Source: Neoarius graeffei (taxonomy: Eukaryota > Chordata > Actinopteri > Siluriformes > Ariidae). Taken from it: a stretch of 64,000 nucleotides of DNA. How positions within the stretch are numbered: the stretch's first letter is position 1; each line of letters starts with the position of its first letter. Made by a program: the position numbers and the translations under genes. The notes under the pieces were generated by a model, which saw only the letters and a list, made by a program, of their open reading frames with translations, made no database searches and was not told the DNA's origin. Of this stretch, positions 11,201 to 24,335 are shown one piece after another. Location: the NCBI RefSeq assembly GCF_027579695.1, contig NC_083575.1, positions 35,603,382 through 35,667,381 on the forward strand, read 5' to 3'.

Positions 11201-13560
11201 CAGAACTGCCCCGTCACTACAAAGAGACAGGTTTGTCCTTTACACGCTACAGGTTTCTGTAGCACTATGTGACTTGTGCAGGCATTTCTGGGTTGTCCTA
11301 CCTCCTTGTGTTGGTGTAAATTACCTGGTTATGTTTTTACAGAAGCTGGAAGAATGGGGAGGTCCACTTGCTGAATGGCTTCTCACCAGCAGGCCTGTGC
11401 CCAGTACTCCAATTGGATACCAGTCCAGTAATAACCCTCAGGATTGGCTGTTAACCCCAAAAGAGAAACTTCAGGTGAGTTCTTGTGGCGGGTCACATGG
11501 CTGTCAACGTGAATATTTCAGACCGCTTCAGCTGATCTTTAAATTCAAGGGTTACTTGTGATAGAAAAAAAATGGTTAGCTCTTCTTGGATGGATTAGTC
11601 TTGTTGTATGGTATGAGATTTTTTTTTTTTGGGCTGGGTGCCAATTTGACCTTTTAAAAATATTTAAATAGATATTTTCTCTGTACTTGAATATAAAACT
11701 ACTTGGAGAAAATCACTGTATGAAGTTAGTTGGGGGGGCGCTCAACAATTTGAATCCACCATTGTCCGAGATCCAAAACTAATCATAATTGGAGGGTAAG
11801 AGCATGGTAACTGGAAATTAGCCATAGAAAATGCATGCTAAGTGTGTGGGTGGGGTTTTTTTTTTGGAAGGGAAAAGGTATGCACTTGGGTCCTTTACAT
11901 AACTTCCTGGCTTCAAGTCAAAGTATTTATATAATCACTTTTTCCAATGGATATTGTTACAATGCAGCTTTAGATGAGTTGCTAATGAACAAAAGGTACC
12001 CGAAGACATTAGGTAACCTTCAGAAGAAAGGGACTCAAAAGTGAACCCGTTCTCTTCTGGGTGACAGTGTAGTGCTATTATGAGTCGTTAACATCATATT
12101 GAAATGTTTAGATACTAAAGGCACCTGGGTTCTTTAGATTTGCAAGCTTGGTGATCCCACAAGATTTGCATCATGAATTTCTGTGACTGTTGCCATGGGG
12201 AAAGGCCAGTTAATTTTTACTGAGCTTGCCTCCTTCCAGGCACATTGCCCACTTGTCCCCGTGGACTTCCAGAAGGCATGGGGCCAGCTCAAAGATCTAG
12301 AAGCGTGGCTCCTGAAGAAGTCACCTGCACGTGAGCGAACCAACAGCACTGCCAGCACTAGCAGCTCTGCTTTCTCCATCGAGAAGATTGAGGAGAATGA
12401 CTTGCTGGAAGATGATGTTGAGGGAGTCCAAATGGAGAGTGATGAGGAGACTGAGAACACTGAGGCTCTTGATGATTGGCTCATCACCCCCAAAACCAAC
12501 AAGTCATTGGAGACCAGTCCTGTTTCAGATGCAGGTAAGTGGAAGCAGGTGTTCAAACCCTTCCATGAGACCTTCTGTCCTGCTGACTGGCTTCCAAAAT
12601 CAGACTGTGGTTCATGCTGTGCCTCACGTGTCAAGGCAGTGGAGATTGAGAACTTGGGGAAGCTCAAGTGCCTGAAAACTCCCCCACCTTCAAGTGCTGT
12701 TACTCCTACTACTCCCACTGTGTCTTCTGGGAGTCCTAATCCACTGGAAGCTTGGCTCCAGCAGACCATCCCTATAGAAAATACCTGCAAAGCCAATGAG
12801 AAATGTTCAAGCTTTGCACAGTGTGTGTGTGACACCAACTGTGGCAAGGAGGCTCTGAGTGCCTGGCTGCTTAAGAAGGAAGGCAGAGACAAGAATGGTG
12901 TGCCTATGGACAAGAACGCCGCCAATAAACCAGCTATGTTACAGGAGCAGAAGGTGCAGGCCATCTTGGACGCCTGGCTGCATCCCAGCAAAAGGGTAGA
13001 AGCTCCGTTTCTATCCTCTCTGTCAGGCTGGGTTTTTCCATGTAAGCTGGATGGAAAAGAGAGAGCCACTTGTGAGAAGAGCTCACGCTTTAATTTGCTC
13101 GGAGATTCTGAGAGTCCCTTCCACAAACCCCTGAAACCTGACCTTTGGGTGCTGCCTGAAAAGAAATGCACAGAAATCTCTTGCAAGAACACCACGCCAG
13201 AGCCAGACGCAGAAGAGGACAAATGGCTCCTACGGAAGCGGGCCAACGTACAGCAGGTAGGGCAGTAGTCCGTAATTTACTGCAAAATCCCCCAAATTAT
13301 TTCATTATATGATGTGAAGCTGATTTTTTTTTTTTTTTTCCCCCCCACCCCAATGCTTTACAGGACAGGCTTGGTCTTCCCAGAGTATGTGATTTATTTT
13401 CCTGTCTCAAGCTTGATGGGGACAAGGAGAAGTGGTTACATCATACACCTATACAGGTGAGAGCCAGCACTATTTATGACACAGGAAATTCTAAATTTGG
13501 TTAAAAGGAAATGTCTGCTTTTGTGGAAGAAATAAAACCGCTTTTCTTTTTCAGGTGTGA
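8201..13560 (+). CDS. ncoa4: Nuclear receptor coactivator 4 (ferritin autophagy receptor)
   Basis: NCOA4 delivers ferritin to autophagosomes for iron release and was first named as a nuclear-receptor coactivator (ARA70). Coding exons, all with AG/GT borders and continuous phase: 8201-8323, 10076-10216, 10426-10514, 10745-10853, 11132-11230, 11343-11474, 12240-13256, 13364-13456, 13555-13560. They encode 602 residues; human has 614. Residues 1-88 form the predicted coiled coil ([20 protein letters not shown]). The large exon covers residues 232-570, with repeated acidic/Trp motifs (DWLI, AWLL). Cysteines near 414, 420, 426, 428 and 432 have the spacing of human Cys404-422, the iron-sulfur ligands. 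The C-terminus [18 protein letters not shown] is diagnostic. The human ferritin-contact Ile489/Trp497 region is shortened: the Trp (about 495) is kept, but the residue eight before it is not Ile. The start has ATG directly after the acceptor and matches the family start. Confidence 0.95.
8395..9235 (+). mobile_element. L2-type LINE fragment in ncoa4 intron 2
   Basis: Frames across this stretch read like the C-terminal part of an L2/CR1-type [45 protein letters not shown], then [12 protein letters not shown] and [10 protein letters not shown] before a stop near 9045. The first parts are in a different frame from the last, so it is broken. A 3' tail with GTAAAGCGCTATTGATC follows. It is sense to the host gene and clear of the splice sites. 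Confidence 0.8.
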
Positions 13561-14741
13561 AAACTGAATCGTATTCAGTAATCCTTTGGTGGACCTACTG
13601 ATTGCTGGTCATCCCTCATAGAATCATCTGTTGCCTTATTTTAAAATTTCTCTAGGATTCAAGGTGTCTCTCCTAACTTTTATTTTAGTTGTTTAAGTTT
13701 TAGCTCAACACTGCTGTCAGGAGAGAATAAGGCTTTCCATGCAACCAACTAACACATTGTGTAGTTCAGCTCATTACAGACGGAAATCAATGACCCTATT
13801 TCTGCAGAAAGCCAGTGAAACAAACTTTACATGACCGTATAATGTAAAGGTCATAAATCAGGTCCAGCTATTCTTTTATCTTTGAGACTGACGGATTGAG
13901 TGATGGGTGGGAATAATAATGACAAAGCTGATCAAGAGGTGAGAGGTTTTTGTACACCCAGAGGAGGAAAAGCTGGTTTATTCACACACTTCATTCCGCT
14001 GGCCTGAGGTGCATTTTGTCTGACGTATACGTCTTTAGATTTTTGATAATATGACTCTGGATTATCGAGCAGAGTTTTCTTCCAGTATGGAAAGCTGAAA
14101 TTGTTTAAATTGGCACCCACTGGCAAAGATCGGCAGATTGAATTTAGTGCGCACAGTCCAATATTCTGCACAGTATATTTTGATAATTGCTCACCTTCCT
14201 GTACTTATGGTTTGTTAGTGTAATGGGGCAATCTGAGTTTGGTTTTATTCTGACCATCACTACTGAGTAGGCATCCTACAGTAACTCCTGAAATACAGTG
14301 TAGCAAACCTAAGTTAGAAAGTATGTTGAGGTATAAGTGCTTGTTTTTTTTTCTCTCCTTTGGTCTCCTATGTTTCTCAAAGCTTTGGTGGTCTAGATTG
14401 CAGTGGCTTGAAGATGTATTTCTTTGCAGTAGATTAATAAAGCAAATGTGAAGCAGATTTAACAGGAAACCTTATATAAACTTTGCCAGCTCTCCCTAAA
14501 AGGACCAAGGGTTTGGTGCAATACATGGTAACAAAATGTGACTAATACCACTCTTCTGCCAGTGATTATTATTATTTTTTTAAATATCATCCCTTATTTT
14601 AAGCCCATTGTCTCATTCATGCACAAATGTATCGCAGATGAATCCTACACCTATGCTATTTGGAGTATTATTACTGATACGCTTTCTGTTCTCTGCGATC
14701 TGTATGAAAATCTAACTCTTAATAAATATATTTAAACACCG
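13561..14741 (+). other. ncoa4: ncoa4 3' UTR with candidate poly(A) signals
   Basis: AT-rich non-coding sequence after the TGA at 13558-13560. AATAAA signals lie at 14436-14441 and 14721-14726, and either could end the transcript. The last coding exon is only two codons (Val-stop), so nearly all of this terminal exon is UTR. Confidence 0.6.
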
Positions 14742-14974
14742 TAATACTCCCTTCTGTCTTTGCTCTTGTTGACTGAGGAAGTATTTTAAGTTTCACTTTC
14801 TGTGTTCTGCTGGGAACTTTAAAGTGAGAACAAATATTCAGACGTTTGGTTTTATTTAATGTCCAACCAGTGAGATACATCCACTTCAAATTTACATACA
14901 TCTCCATTTTAAATTGGAGAGTTGTGTTTTTGTTTTTTTCTTCTTCTTCTCTGGGTGGGCGGGGGGGATTCTGA

Positions 14975-15570
14975 TGCTACATATTCACTTGCTGAGCTCT
15001 TTATTAGGAACATTGTTTGCGTCTACTCATTTGTGCAGTCACCTAATCAGCAAATGGTGTGCCAGCAGTGCATGAAATTATGGAGAGATGGCCCATCAGA
15101 TTTGGGTACAGACTGGCCAAAGCAAACTGGCCAGCTGAAGAAAAGGCAATAGAAACCATCTCTTCCTCCCTCCCTTCCAAAAAAAAAAAAAAGGGGGGGG
15201 GGGCATTCAGCTGTTTAGTCTGTGCCCATGATGGCATCAGATTCTTGATGCTGGCTGACAGGAGTGGAACTCAATCTGTGAGTGGTGAGGGGTTTTTTTT
15301 GGGGGGGGGGTTGGGTGCACAAACAACCCACCACTCAGATTGAGTTCTGGGGGCTGAAACTCCTTGCTTGATATTGTAACTGAAATCACCCTTTGCAACG
15401 GTGGTAAGCAGAAAAGCATCTCTGTGAAACAAAGCATTGAACCTTGATGTGGATGAACAGTAGAAGACCACGTCAGGTTCCATTGCTATCAGCCAGCATC
15501 AAGAATCTGATGCCATCATGGGCACAGACTAAACAGCTGGTGTGCGTGCGAGAGAGGGAGAAACTCCCAG
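14975..15570. repeat. Fold-back repeat with 51-bp perfect arms
   Basis: Positions 15208-15258 and 15489-15539 are perfect reverse complements over 51 bases (CAGCTGTTTAGTCTGTGCCC and on). Inner arms around 15267-15290 and 15325-15345 (ACTCAATCTG and its complement) extend the stem imperfectly. Two homopolymer tracts (A then G at 15180-15203; T then G at 15293-15310) interrupt it. The preceding piece (GAGCTCTTTATTAGGAACAT) looks like a dispersed fish repeat. Probably a miniature inverted-repeat element, superfamily unknown. Confidence 0.6.
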
Positions 15571-15989
15571 GAGTTTATTAAAGACTCAAACCAGTCCATC
15601 TGTCACCAACATCCATGCCAATATCAAAGTCACAGATCACAATTTTTCCCCATTTGGATCTTTGATGTGAACATGAGGCATTGATATGGCTTTTGTACTC
15701 ACTGAAAGACAATAGCAAGAGACTTCAGACATAAATGTAACATCTGGAATTAATTCAGGGTTTTTTCTTAACACATTTGTGTATAAATTATTCATTTACT
15801 GGCACATGGCTTGGTACAAAACAGACAACTGCTTACTTATCTCTGGCCCCTGACTTAAAAATGGCTGATTTGTTTATGCAGTAGCTGTAAATGTACTCTG
15901 ACATGCTCACTGTAACCTCAGTCATGGAATCAGTGTCAGTGTTCAGTTAAATATTTTATTCTCTGTAATAATTCAAAATTTAGGTGGGC

Positions 15990-16499
15990 CGTGCCCTCTA
16001 TAATCATTGTAAAGACCTTGTAAAGATTAGTAAAAAGGATTAGAAAATTCACATTTTGGTGAAGTCCCTTCATCTCCCACTGAAAATAGGAGAAAAATCC
16101 AACGTTTCATTGAAATTTTACTCAAAAACAAATCCCTCATCAAGAAATAATTTTCAACAACAAACATGTGCCACTATTCTTGGTACCCCTGGAAATTATA
16201 ATGAACACAATATACCTGAAGCATGTTTCCCATTTAAATTGTACATATTTGAGTTGGAGTGTGTAGGAACTTTCCAGCTATAATCCATGACTTCCTGATG
16301 AACTGATATGACACAGAGGCCAAATTCCTTTCATCATCTGTCAAGATAAGAGAACACGCAAACCTAATGAGGGACAAGTGTGTTGACCTTCATAAGTCAG
16401 AGAATGGTAAATATAGATATTTATGCAGCGCCTAAAAGCAGATCTCCTGATTGAGTGTATGAGCAAAATATTTGCAAGGGCACAAAATTAACCTGAATA
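15990..16499 (+). mobile_element. 5' half of Tc1-like element D
   Basis: The first ~200 bases match the reverse complement of 23160-23362 with many differences (shared blocks GAAGTC.CTTCATCTC and ACAAATCCCTCATCAAG). They are the two inverted ends of one Tc1-type element. Codons for a basic N-terminal domain are suggested near 16370 (KCVDLHKSENGK). The element is split by the insertion starting at 16502. Confidence 0.55.
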
Positions 16500-17611
16500 T
16501 ACAGTGGTGTGAAAAAGTGTTTGCCCCCTTCCTGATTTATATTTTTTTGCATGTTTGTCACACTTAAATGTTTCAGATCATCAGACAAATTTAAATATTA
16601 GACAAAGATAACACAAGTAAACACAAAATGCAGTTTTTAAAGCAAGGTTTTTATTATTAAGGGGAAAAAAATCCAAACCTACATGACCCTGTGTGAAAAA
16701 GTGATCCCCCCCCCCCCCCCCAAAAAAAAACAAAACAAATTAACTGTGGTTTATCACGTCTTTGGAAAGCTGAGTTCAATTTCTCTAGCCACACCCAGGC
16801 CTGATTACTGCCACACCTGTTCTCAATCAAGATATCACTTAAATAGGACCTGCCTGACAAAGTGAAGTAGACCAAAAGATCCTTGAAAGCTAGACGGCAT
16901 GCTACGATCCAAAGAAATTCAGGAACAAATGAGAAACAAAGTAATTGAGATCTATCAGTCTGGGAAAGATTATAAAGCCATTTCTAAAGCTTTGGGACTC
17001 CAGCGAACCACAGGGAGAGCCATTATCCACAAATGGCGACAACATGGAACAGTGATGAACCTTCCCAGAAGTGGCCGGCCGACCAAAATTACCCTAAGAG
17101 CGCAGCAACGACTCATCCAAGAGGTCACAAAAGACCCCACAACAACATCCAAAGAACTGCAGGCCTCACTTGCCTCAGTTAAGGTCAGTGTTCACAACTC
17201 CACCATAAGAAAGAGACTGGGCAAAAATGGCCTGCATGGCAGAGTTCCAAGACGAAAACCACTGCTGAGCAAAAAGAACATAAAGGCTCGTCTCAGTTTT
17301 GCCAGAAAACATCTTGATGATCCCCAAGACTTTTGGGAAAATACTCTGTGGACTGACGAGACAAAAGTTGAACTTTTTGGAAGGTGTATGTCCCATTACA
17401 TCTGGCGTAAAAGTAACACAGCATTTCAGAAAAGGATCATCCTACTGTACCAACAGTAAAATATGGTGGTGGTAGTGTGATTGTCTGAGGCTGTTTTGCT
17501 GATTCAGGACCTGGAAGACTTGCTGTGGTAAACAGAACCATGAATTCTGCTGTCTACCAAAAAATCCTGAAGAAGAATGTCTGGCCATCTGTTCGTGACC
17601 TCAAGCTGAAG

Positions 17612-17958
17612 CCCCTCACAGCAAGAAGGTCCTGGGTTCGAGCCCTGGGGCCGGCGAGGGCCTTTCTGTGCGGAGTTTGCATGTTCTCCCCGTGTCCGCG
17701 TGGGTTTCCTCCGGGTGCTCCGGTTTCCCCCACAGTCCAAAAACATGCAGGTTAGGTTAACTGGTGACTCTAAATTGACCGTAGGTGTGAATGTGAGTGT
17801 GAATGGTTGTCTGTGTCTATGTGTCAGCCCTGTGATGACCTGGCGACTTGTCCAGGGTGTACCCCGCCTTTCGCCCATAGTCAGCTGGGATAGGCTCCAG
17901 CTTGCCTGCGACCCTGTAGAAGGATAAAGCGGCTAGAGATAATGAGATGAGATGAGAT
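17612..17958 (+). mobile_element. 5'-truncated tRNA-derived SINE at the A/B junction
   Basis: The sequence matches the SINE at 3963 from its CCTCACAGCAAGAAGG position to a GAGATAATGAGATGAGATG tail, lacking about 50 head bases including the A-box. It lies exactly where element A stops and element B begins, so it probably took part in the rearrangement that lost the A 3' half and B 5' end. Confidence 0.8.
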
Positions 17959-20711
17959 CATCTACAGTGCATAATATCATCAAAAGATTCAGAGAATCTG
18001 GAAGAATCTCTGTGCGTAAGGGTCAAGGCCGGAAAACCATACTGGGTGCCCGTGATCTTCGGGCCTTTAGACGGCACTGCATCACATGCAGGCATGCTTC
18101 TGTACTGGAAATCACAAAATGGGCTCAGGAATATTTCCAGAGAACATTATCTGTGAACACAATTCACCGTGCCATCCGCCGTTGCCAGCTAAAACTCTAT
18201 AGTTCAAAGAAGAAGCCGTATCTAAACATGATCCAGAAGCGCAGACGTCTTCTCAGGGCCAAGGCTCATTTAAAATGGACTGTGGCAAAGTGGAAAACTG
18301 TTCTGTGGTCAGACGAATCAAAATGTGAAGTTCTTTATGGAAATCAGGGACGCCGTGTCATTCGGACTAAAGAGGAGAAGGACAACCCGAGTTGTTATCA
18401 GCGCTCAGTTCAGAAGCCTGCATCTCTGATGCTATGGGGTTGCATTAGTGCGTGTGGCATGGGCAGCTTACACATCTGGAAAGACACCATCAATGCTGAA
18501 AGGTATATCCAGGTTCTAGAGCAACATATGCTCCCATCCAGACGACGTCTCTTTCAGGGAAGACCTTGCATTTTCCAACATGACAATGCCAAACCACATA
18601 CAGTGCCCTGAAAAGGTATTCATACCCCTTGAACTTTTTCACATTTTTCCACCTTACAACCACAAACTTAAAAGTTTTTTATTGAGATTTTATGTGATAG
18701 ACCAACACACAGTAGCACATAATTGTGAAATGAAACGAAAATGATAAATGGTCTTCAAAATCTTAAACAAATAAAAATCTGAAAAATGTGGTGTGCATTA
18801 GTATTCAGCCCCCTGTACTCTGATACCTCTAAATACAATCCAGTGCAATCAATTGCCTTCAGAAGTCATCCAATTAGTTAATAGAGTCCTACTGTGTGTA
18901 ATTTACTCTCAGCATAAATACACTTGTTCTGTGAAGGCCTCAGTGGCTTGTTCGAGAACACTGAAGAACAAACAGCATCATGAAGAACAAAGAACTCACC
19001 AGACAGGTCAGGAATAAAGTTCTGGAGAAATTTAAAGCAGGGTTAGGTTATAAAAAAAATATCCCAAGCTCTGAACATCTCAAGAAGCACTGTTCAATCC
19101 ATCATTCAAAAATGGAAAAAGTATGGCACAACTGCAAACCTACCAAGACATGGCCGTCCACCTAAACTGACAGAGCGAGCAAGGAGAGCACTGGTCAGAG
19201 AAGCAGCCAAAAGGCCCATGATCACTCTGGAGGAGCTGCAGAAATCCACAGCTCAGGTGGGAGAATCTGTGCACAGGACAACTATAAGTCGTACACTCCA
19301 CAAATCTGGCCTTTTTGGAAGAGTGGCAAGAAGAAAGCCATTGTTGAAAGACAGACATAAGAAGTCCTGTTTGCAGTTTGCCAGAAGCCATATAGGGGAC
19401 ACAGCAAACATGTGGAAGAAGGTGCTTTGGTCAGATGAGACCAAAGTTGAACTTTTTGGCCTAAATGCAAAGCGCCATGTGTGGCAGAAAACTAACACTG
19501 CTCATCACCCTGCACACACCATCCCCACTGTGAAACATGATGGTGGCAGCATCATGCTATGGGGATGCTCTTCTTCAGCAGGGACAGGGAAGCTGGTCAG
19601 AGTTGATGGGAAGATGGATGGAGCTAAAACAGGGCAATCCTGGAAGAAAACCTGTTGGAGGCTGCAAAAGACTTGAGACTGGGAAGGAGATTCACCTTCC
19701 AGCAAGACAGTGACCCTAAACATACAGCCAGAGCTACAATGGAATGGTTTAGATCAAAGAATATTCATGTGTTAGAATGGCCCAGTCAAAGTCCAGACCT
19801 AAATCCCATTGAGCATCTGTGGCAAGACTTGAAAATTGCTGTTCACAGACGCTCTCCATCCAATCTGGCTGAGCTTGAGCTATTTTGCAAAGAAGAATGG
19901 GCAAAAATTTCAGTGTCTAGATGTGCAAAGCTGGTAGAGACATACCACAAAAGACTTGCAGCTGTAATTGCAGCAAAAGGTGGCTCTACAAAGTATTGAC
20001 GCAGGGGGGCTGAATACTAATGCACACCACATTTTTCAGATTTTTGTTTAAAATTTTGAAGACCATTTATCATTTTCGTTTCACTTCACAATTATGTGCT
20101 ACTCTGTGTTGGTCTATCACATAAAATCTCAATAAAAAACTTTTAAGTTTGTGGTTGTAAGGTGGAAAAATGTGAAAAAGTTCAAGGGGTATGAATACTT
20201 TTTCAAGGCACTGTACTGCATCAATTACAGCATCATGGCTGCGTCGAAGAAGGGTCTGGATACTGAACTGGCCAGCCTGCAGTCCAGATCTTTCACCCAT
20301 AGAAAACATTTGGCGCATCATAAAACGGAAGATACGACAAAAAAGACCTAAGACAGTTGAGCAACTAGAATCCTACATTAGACAAGAATGGGTTAACATT
20401 CCTATCCCTAAACTTGAGCAACTTGTCTCCTCAGTCCCCAGACGTTTACAGACTGTTGTAAAGAGAAAAGGGGATGTCTCACAGTGGTAAACATGGCCTT
20501 GTCCCAACTTTTTTGAGATGTGGTGTTGTCATGAAATTTAAAATCACCTAATTTTTTCTCTTTAAATGATACATTTTCTCAGTTTAAACATTTGATATGT
20601 CATCTATGTTCTATTCTGAATAAAATATGGAATTTTGAAACTTCCACAGCATTGCATTCCGTTTTTATTTACAATTTGTACTTTGTCCCAACTTTTTTGG
20701 AATTGGGGTTG
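17959..20711 (+). mobile_element. Tc1-like element B, 5' truncated and split by element C
   Basis: The first part (about 17952-18600) encodes STVHNIIKRFRESGRISVRK, then WSDESKCEVLYG and QHDNAKPHT. The frame resumes after element C at about 20216 with ASITASWLRRRRVWILNWPA, SPDLSPIENIW and a stop at 20490. Asp, Asp and Glu of the DDE triad are all visible, and the frame is open except for the insertion. The 3' end AACTTTTTTGGAATTGGGGTT (complement CAACCCCAATTCC) is shared with the element at 27818. The 5' TIR and N-terminal DNA-binding part are gone. Confidence 0.75.
18601..20213 (+). mobile_element. Tc1-like element C with long near-identical TIRs
   Basis: A 1,613-bp unit sits between TA duplications (18599-18600, 20214-20215). 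The arms 18601-18814 and 20004-20213 are inverted and differ by only a handful of substitutions and one short gap over about 210 bp. The transposase is in three frames: 18980-19165, 19218-19676 (LWSDETKVELFGLNAKRHVW) and 19655-19999 (QDSDPKHTA, SPDLNPIEHLWQDLK, end STKY). All three DDE positions survive, but two frameshifts break the gene. It inserted inside the QHDNAKPHTA motif of element B. Confidence 0.85.
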
Positions 20712-20860
20712 GAAAAACCTTCATTTAAAAACTGCATTTTGTGTTTACTTGTGTTATCTTTGTCTAATATTTAAATTTGTTTGATGATCTGAAACATTTA
20801 AGTGTGACAAACATGCAAAAGAAATCAGGAAGGGAGCAAACACTTTTTCACACCACTGTA

Positions 20861-21328
20861 TTATAGCATATGAACCACTGAATTGTCATGTTGTGTAATT
20901 CACATCAGTAAATTGCTGCATTGTTTTGTGACAGTGACACAAATAATGAGATGTGCATCACAGTTATAAATACATATTTATTCCTTTCTTTGACGCCACA
21001 TGCCATGCGCCAGAAACACCATGACGTTTATTATGGTAAGACTGGTGGACAGCAGTGAACCAGCACCTTCACTTTACAGCATTACTATGTAGTTACCATC
21101 CAATATCAAACCTGATATGTCAGACAGTTGTCTGGTTACATCTGTCATGTCCATGTGTCATTAGACCTAATTAGCATGCACCTGTTCCTGATTAGAGCTC
21201 AATGACACATAAGAACTCTCAGTAACATGGACTTTGTGAAAGCCTTGTATTTTGTACTGTTTTTCTGGTTTTGACCCTGTTTGTGTTTTTGGACTGTGGA
21301 TATTATATTACCTCTGATATCCTGTCTG
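20861..21328. other. Unassigned sequence between element A and a SINE
   Basis: I see no ORF or repeat family I can name here. The bases at 21316-21328 (GATATCCTGTCTG) are the target site of the SINE that follows. Confidence 0.4.
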
Positions 21329-21704
21329 GGCGGGACGGTGGTGTAGTGGTTAGCGCTGTCGCCTCACAGCAAGAAGGTCTGGGTTCGAGCCCCGTGGCCG
21401 GCGAGGGCCTTTCTGTGCGGAGTTTGCATGTTCTCCCCGTGTCCGCGTGGGTTTCCTCCGGGTGCTCCGGTTTCCCCCACAGTCAAAAGACATGCAGGTT
21501 AGGTTAACTGGTGACTCTAAATTGACTGTAGGTGTGAATGTGAGTGTGAATGGTTGTCTGTGTCTATGTGTCAGCCCTGTGATGACCTGGCGACTTGTCC
21601 AGGGTGTACCCCGCCGTTCGCCCGTAGTCTGCTGGGATAGGCTCCAGCTTGCCTGCGACCCTGTAGAACAGGATAAAGCGGCTAGAGATGATGAGATGAG
21701 ATGA
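21329..21704 (+). mobile_element. tRNA-derived SINE, full length with 13-bp TSD
   Basis: Same family as the copy at 3963, with A-box, B-box GGTTCGAGCCC, body and a GATGAGATGAG tail. The duplication GATATCCTGTCTG is perfect at 21316-21328 and 21705-21717. Confidence 0.9.
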
Positions 21705-21717
21705 GATATCCTGTCTG

Positions 21718-22229
21718 TGCCTCACTCAACCATTGACTGGTTTTCAACTCTGCCGTTGTCTCTGTTTTGGATCTGTTTCTTAGCATGCTTTCAGTAAAAC
21801 TCTTCATGTGATTACATCCAACTATCGCCCTTGCATGACAGAAACTGTGAAGTGTCCAACAAATTACTGGTCTAATAAAACTGTTTTAACTAGTTTTATA
21901 TGAAATTGTGAATCTTTTCTGTAAAAATTAGTAAATAATCCTACATTATTTTATAAAAAGCAAATTAAAAATAAGTGCTGGATAAAAGCCCATCTATCTT
22001 ATGTAAATGATACAAATTTTGTTGTCCAGTGGTCAAGTGTTTGAGATACGCGGCCTTGCACTTACGATCAGGTTCCTCGTGGTGTTACACGTTCGTACAT
22101 ACAGATGTCAAACAGTCAAAGCCATCAAAAAGTCAGGTCGATGCATTTCTGTAAAGTACAGGGCTCTGCTCTGTGTGCACTTAGCGCCACTATAAAAAAT
22201 AGCTACTCGCCTGAAAATGTTTACTTTTT
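21718..22229. other. Unassigned sequence before element D 3' half
   Basis: No feature recognised; no ORF over 65 codons that resembles a known family. Confidence 0.35.
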
Positions 22230-23362
<1,133 letters not shown>

Positions 23363-24216
23363 TATGTGTGTTCGTGTCCGATATATATTTGTTGTTTTCA
23401 GGAGATATCATTTTATGCTTACAATGCATTGTGATTAGTTTATAATGTCAATTTCCTCCTTATTACCGGTTGTGCTGATACAGAATGAAAACTTGACACA
23501 AGGTCACGTTAATTATCTCCACGCCGAAGTCATGTCCCCAGGGAGTGTATCTGCCTGTTAAATCAGATCATATGTTTCTAATGCATAGTACAAATATTGA
23601 ATATTAGGTAAAATAGATTAGCGTCCATTTGTCTATTTTACGTTTTTTTTTTGGGGGGGGGACACACCACCACATGGGCTTTTCTACATTGAATCATTAT
23701 TACTGATCTTTGACTCAATAGTTTACATAAAAACAGGCTGTTATGTATTTATTAGCACAAACAATTCAGAAAAAAAATCATATATAACTGCATGTAATTA
23801 TAAGTCTTCCAAAGTGCAATAGTTCACTAATTCAAAAACAAAAACCCAAAGCCCATTCATATTGTAAGTAAAATCATGAACCACAGAACACAACAGTTTC
23901 AAAATAGTGTACTCTCAATATTTCAACCAAGAAACCAGGAAGTGTAGAGTACTTCAAAGTGTCAGTATACAAACCCACATTATATATTCATTCAGATTTA
24001 TTTATTTTCCTTTTCTGAACTTGCATTAAATGCCTTGTTGGTTTCTTCATTTAAAAAAAAAAAACAAAGAAAAAAAAACACAACATTTTGCACTCCGCTG
24101 TAATATACTCCATAAAACACAAACCCATCAAGAACAGAAATTAACAAATCTGCTATTTATAGTTCATGGAAATGCAGCATTTTACATGAAGTGAAAATTT
24201 GCACCAAGTGAACATT
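23363..24216 (-). other. timm23: Presumed timm23 3' UTR and flank
   Basis: Read on the - strand, this follows the TAA at 24217-24219. It is AT-rich with several AATAAA-type signals (TTTATT on + near 23,999-24,006). No ORF is supported. The exact transcript end cannot be set. Confidence 0.4.
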
Positions 24217-24335
24217 TTATTCTTGATAAAATCTGGGGGAGCTGCCTTTCACATGGTCCCAGTTATTGTACAAGGCATACAGTTCTGATAATGCAAAGCC
24301 GACCATGCCTCCTCGAACTGCTCCACGCAGACCCC
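24217..24335 (-). CDS. timm23: timm23 last coding exon
   Basis: The acceptor TTTTTGCAG ends at 24336. The exon reads GGLRGAVRGGMVGFALSELY then ALYNNWDHVKGSSPRFYQE and TAA. This is the last membrane helix and tail of TIM23 (human: GGLRGIARGG and LYALYNNWEHMKG). It joins the preceding exon in phase 1, completing the Gly codon G|GG. Confidence 0.9.

Larger units (their letters stand above)
16502..20858 (+). mobile_element. Tc1-like element A, interrupted
   Basis: The ends are inverted copies of CAGTGGTGTGAAAAAGTGTT, each next to TA (16500-16501 and 20859-20860). A transposase frame runs 16899-17459. It has the paired-like helix-turn-helix (AISKALGLQRTTGRAIIHKW) and the first catalytic motif WTDETKVELFG. 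It shifts frame near 17435, continues to about 17608 (VWPSVRDLKLK), and then stops at a SINE fragment. The second half of the transposase, with the last Asp and Glu, is missing. Its 3' end reappears at about 20713-20858 after element B. Confidence 0.8.

Noticed and set aside
12134-13246. 370-codon - strand ORF
   Set aside because: It is the antisense shadow of the large ncoa4 exon, which has conserved protein sequence on the + strand.
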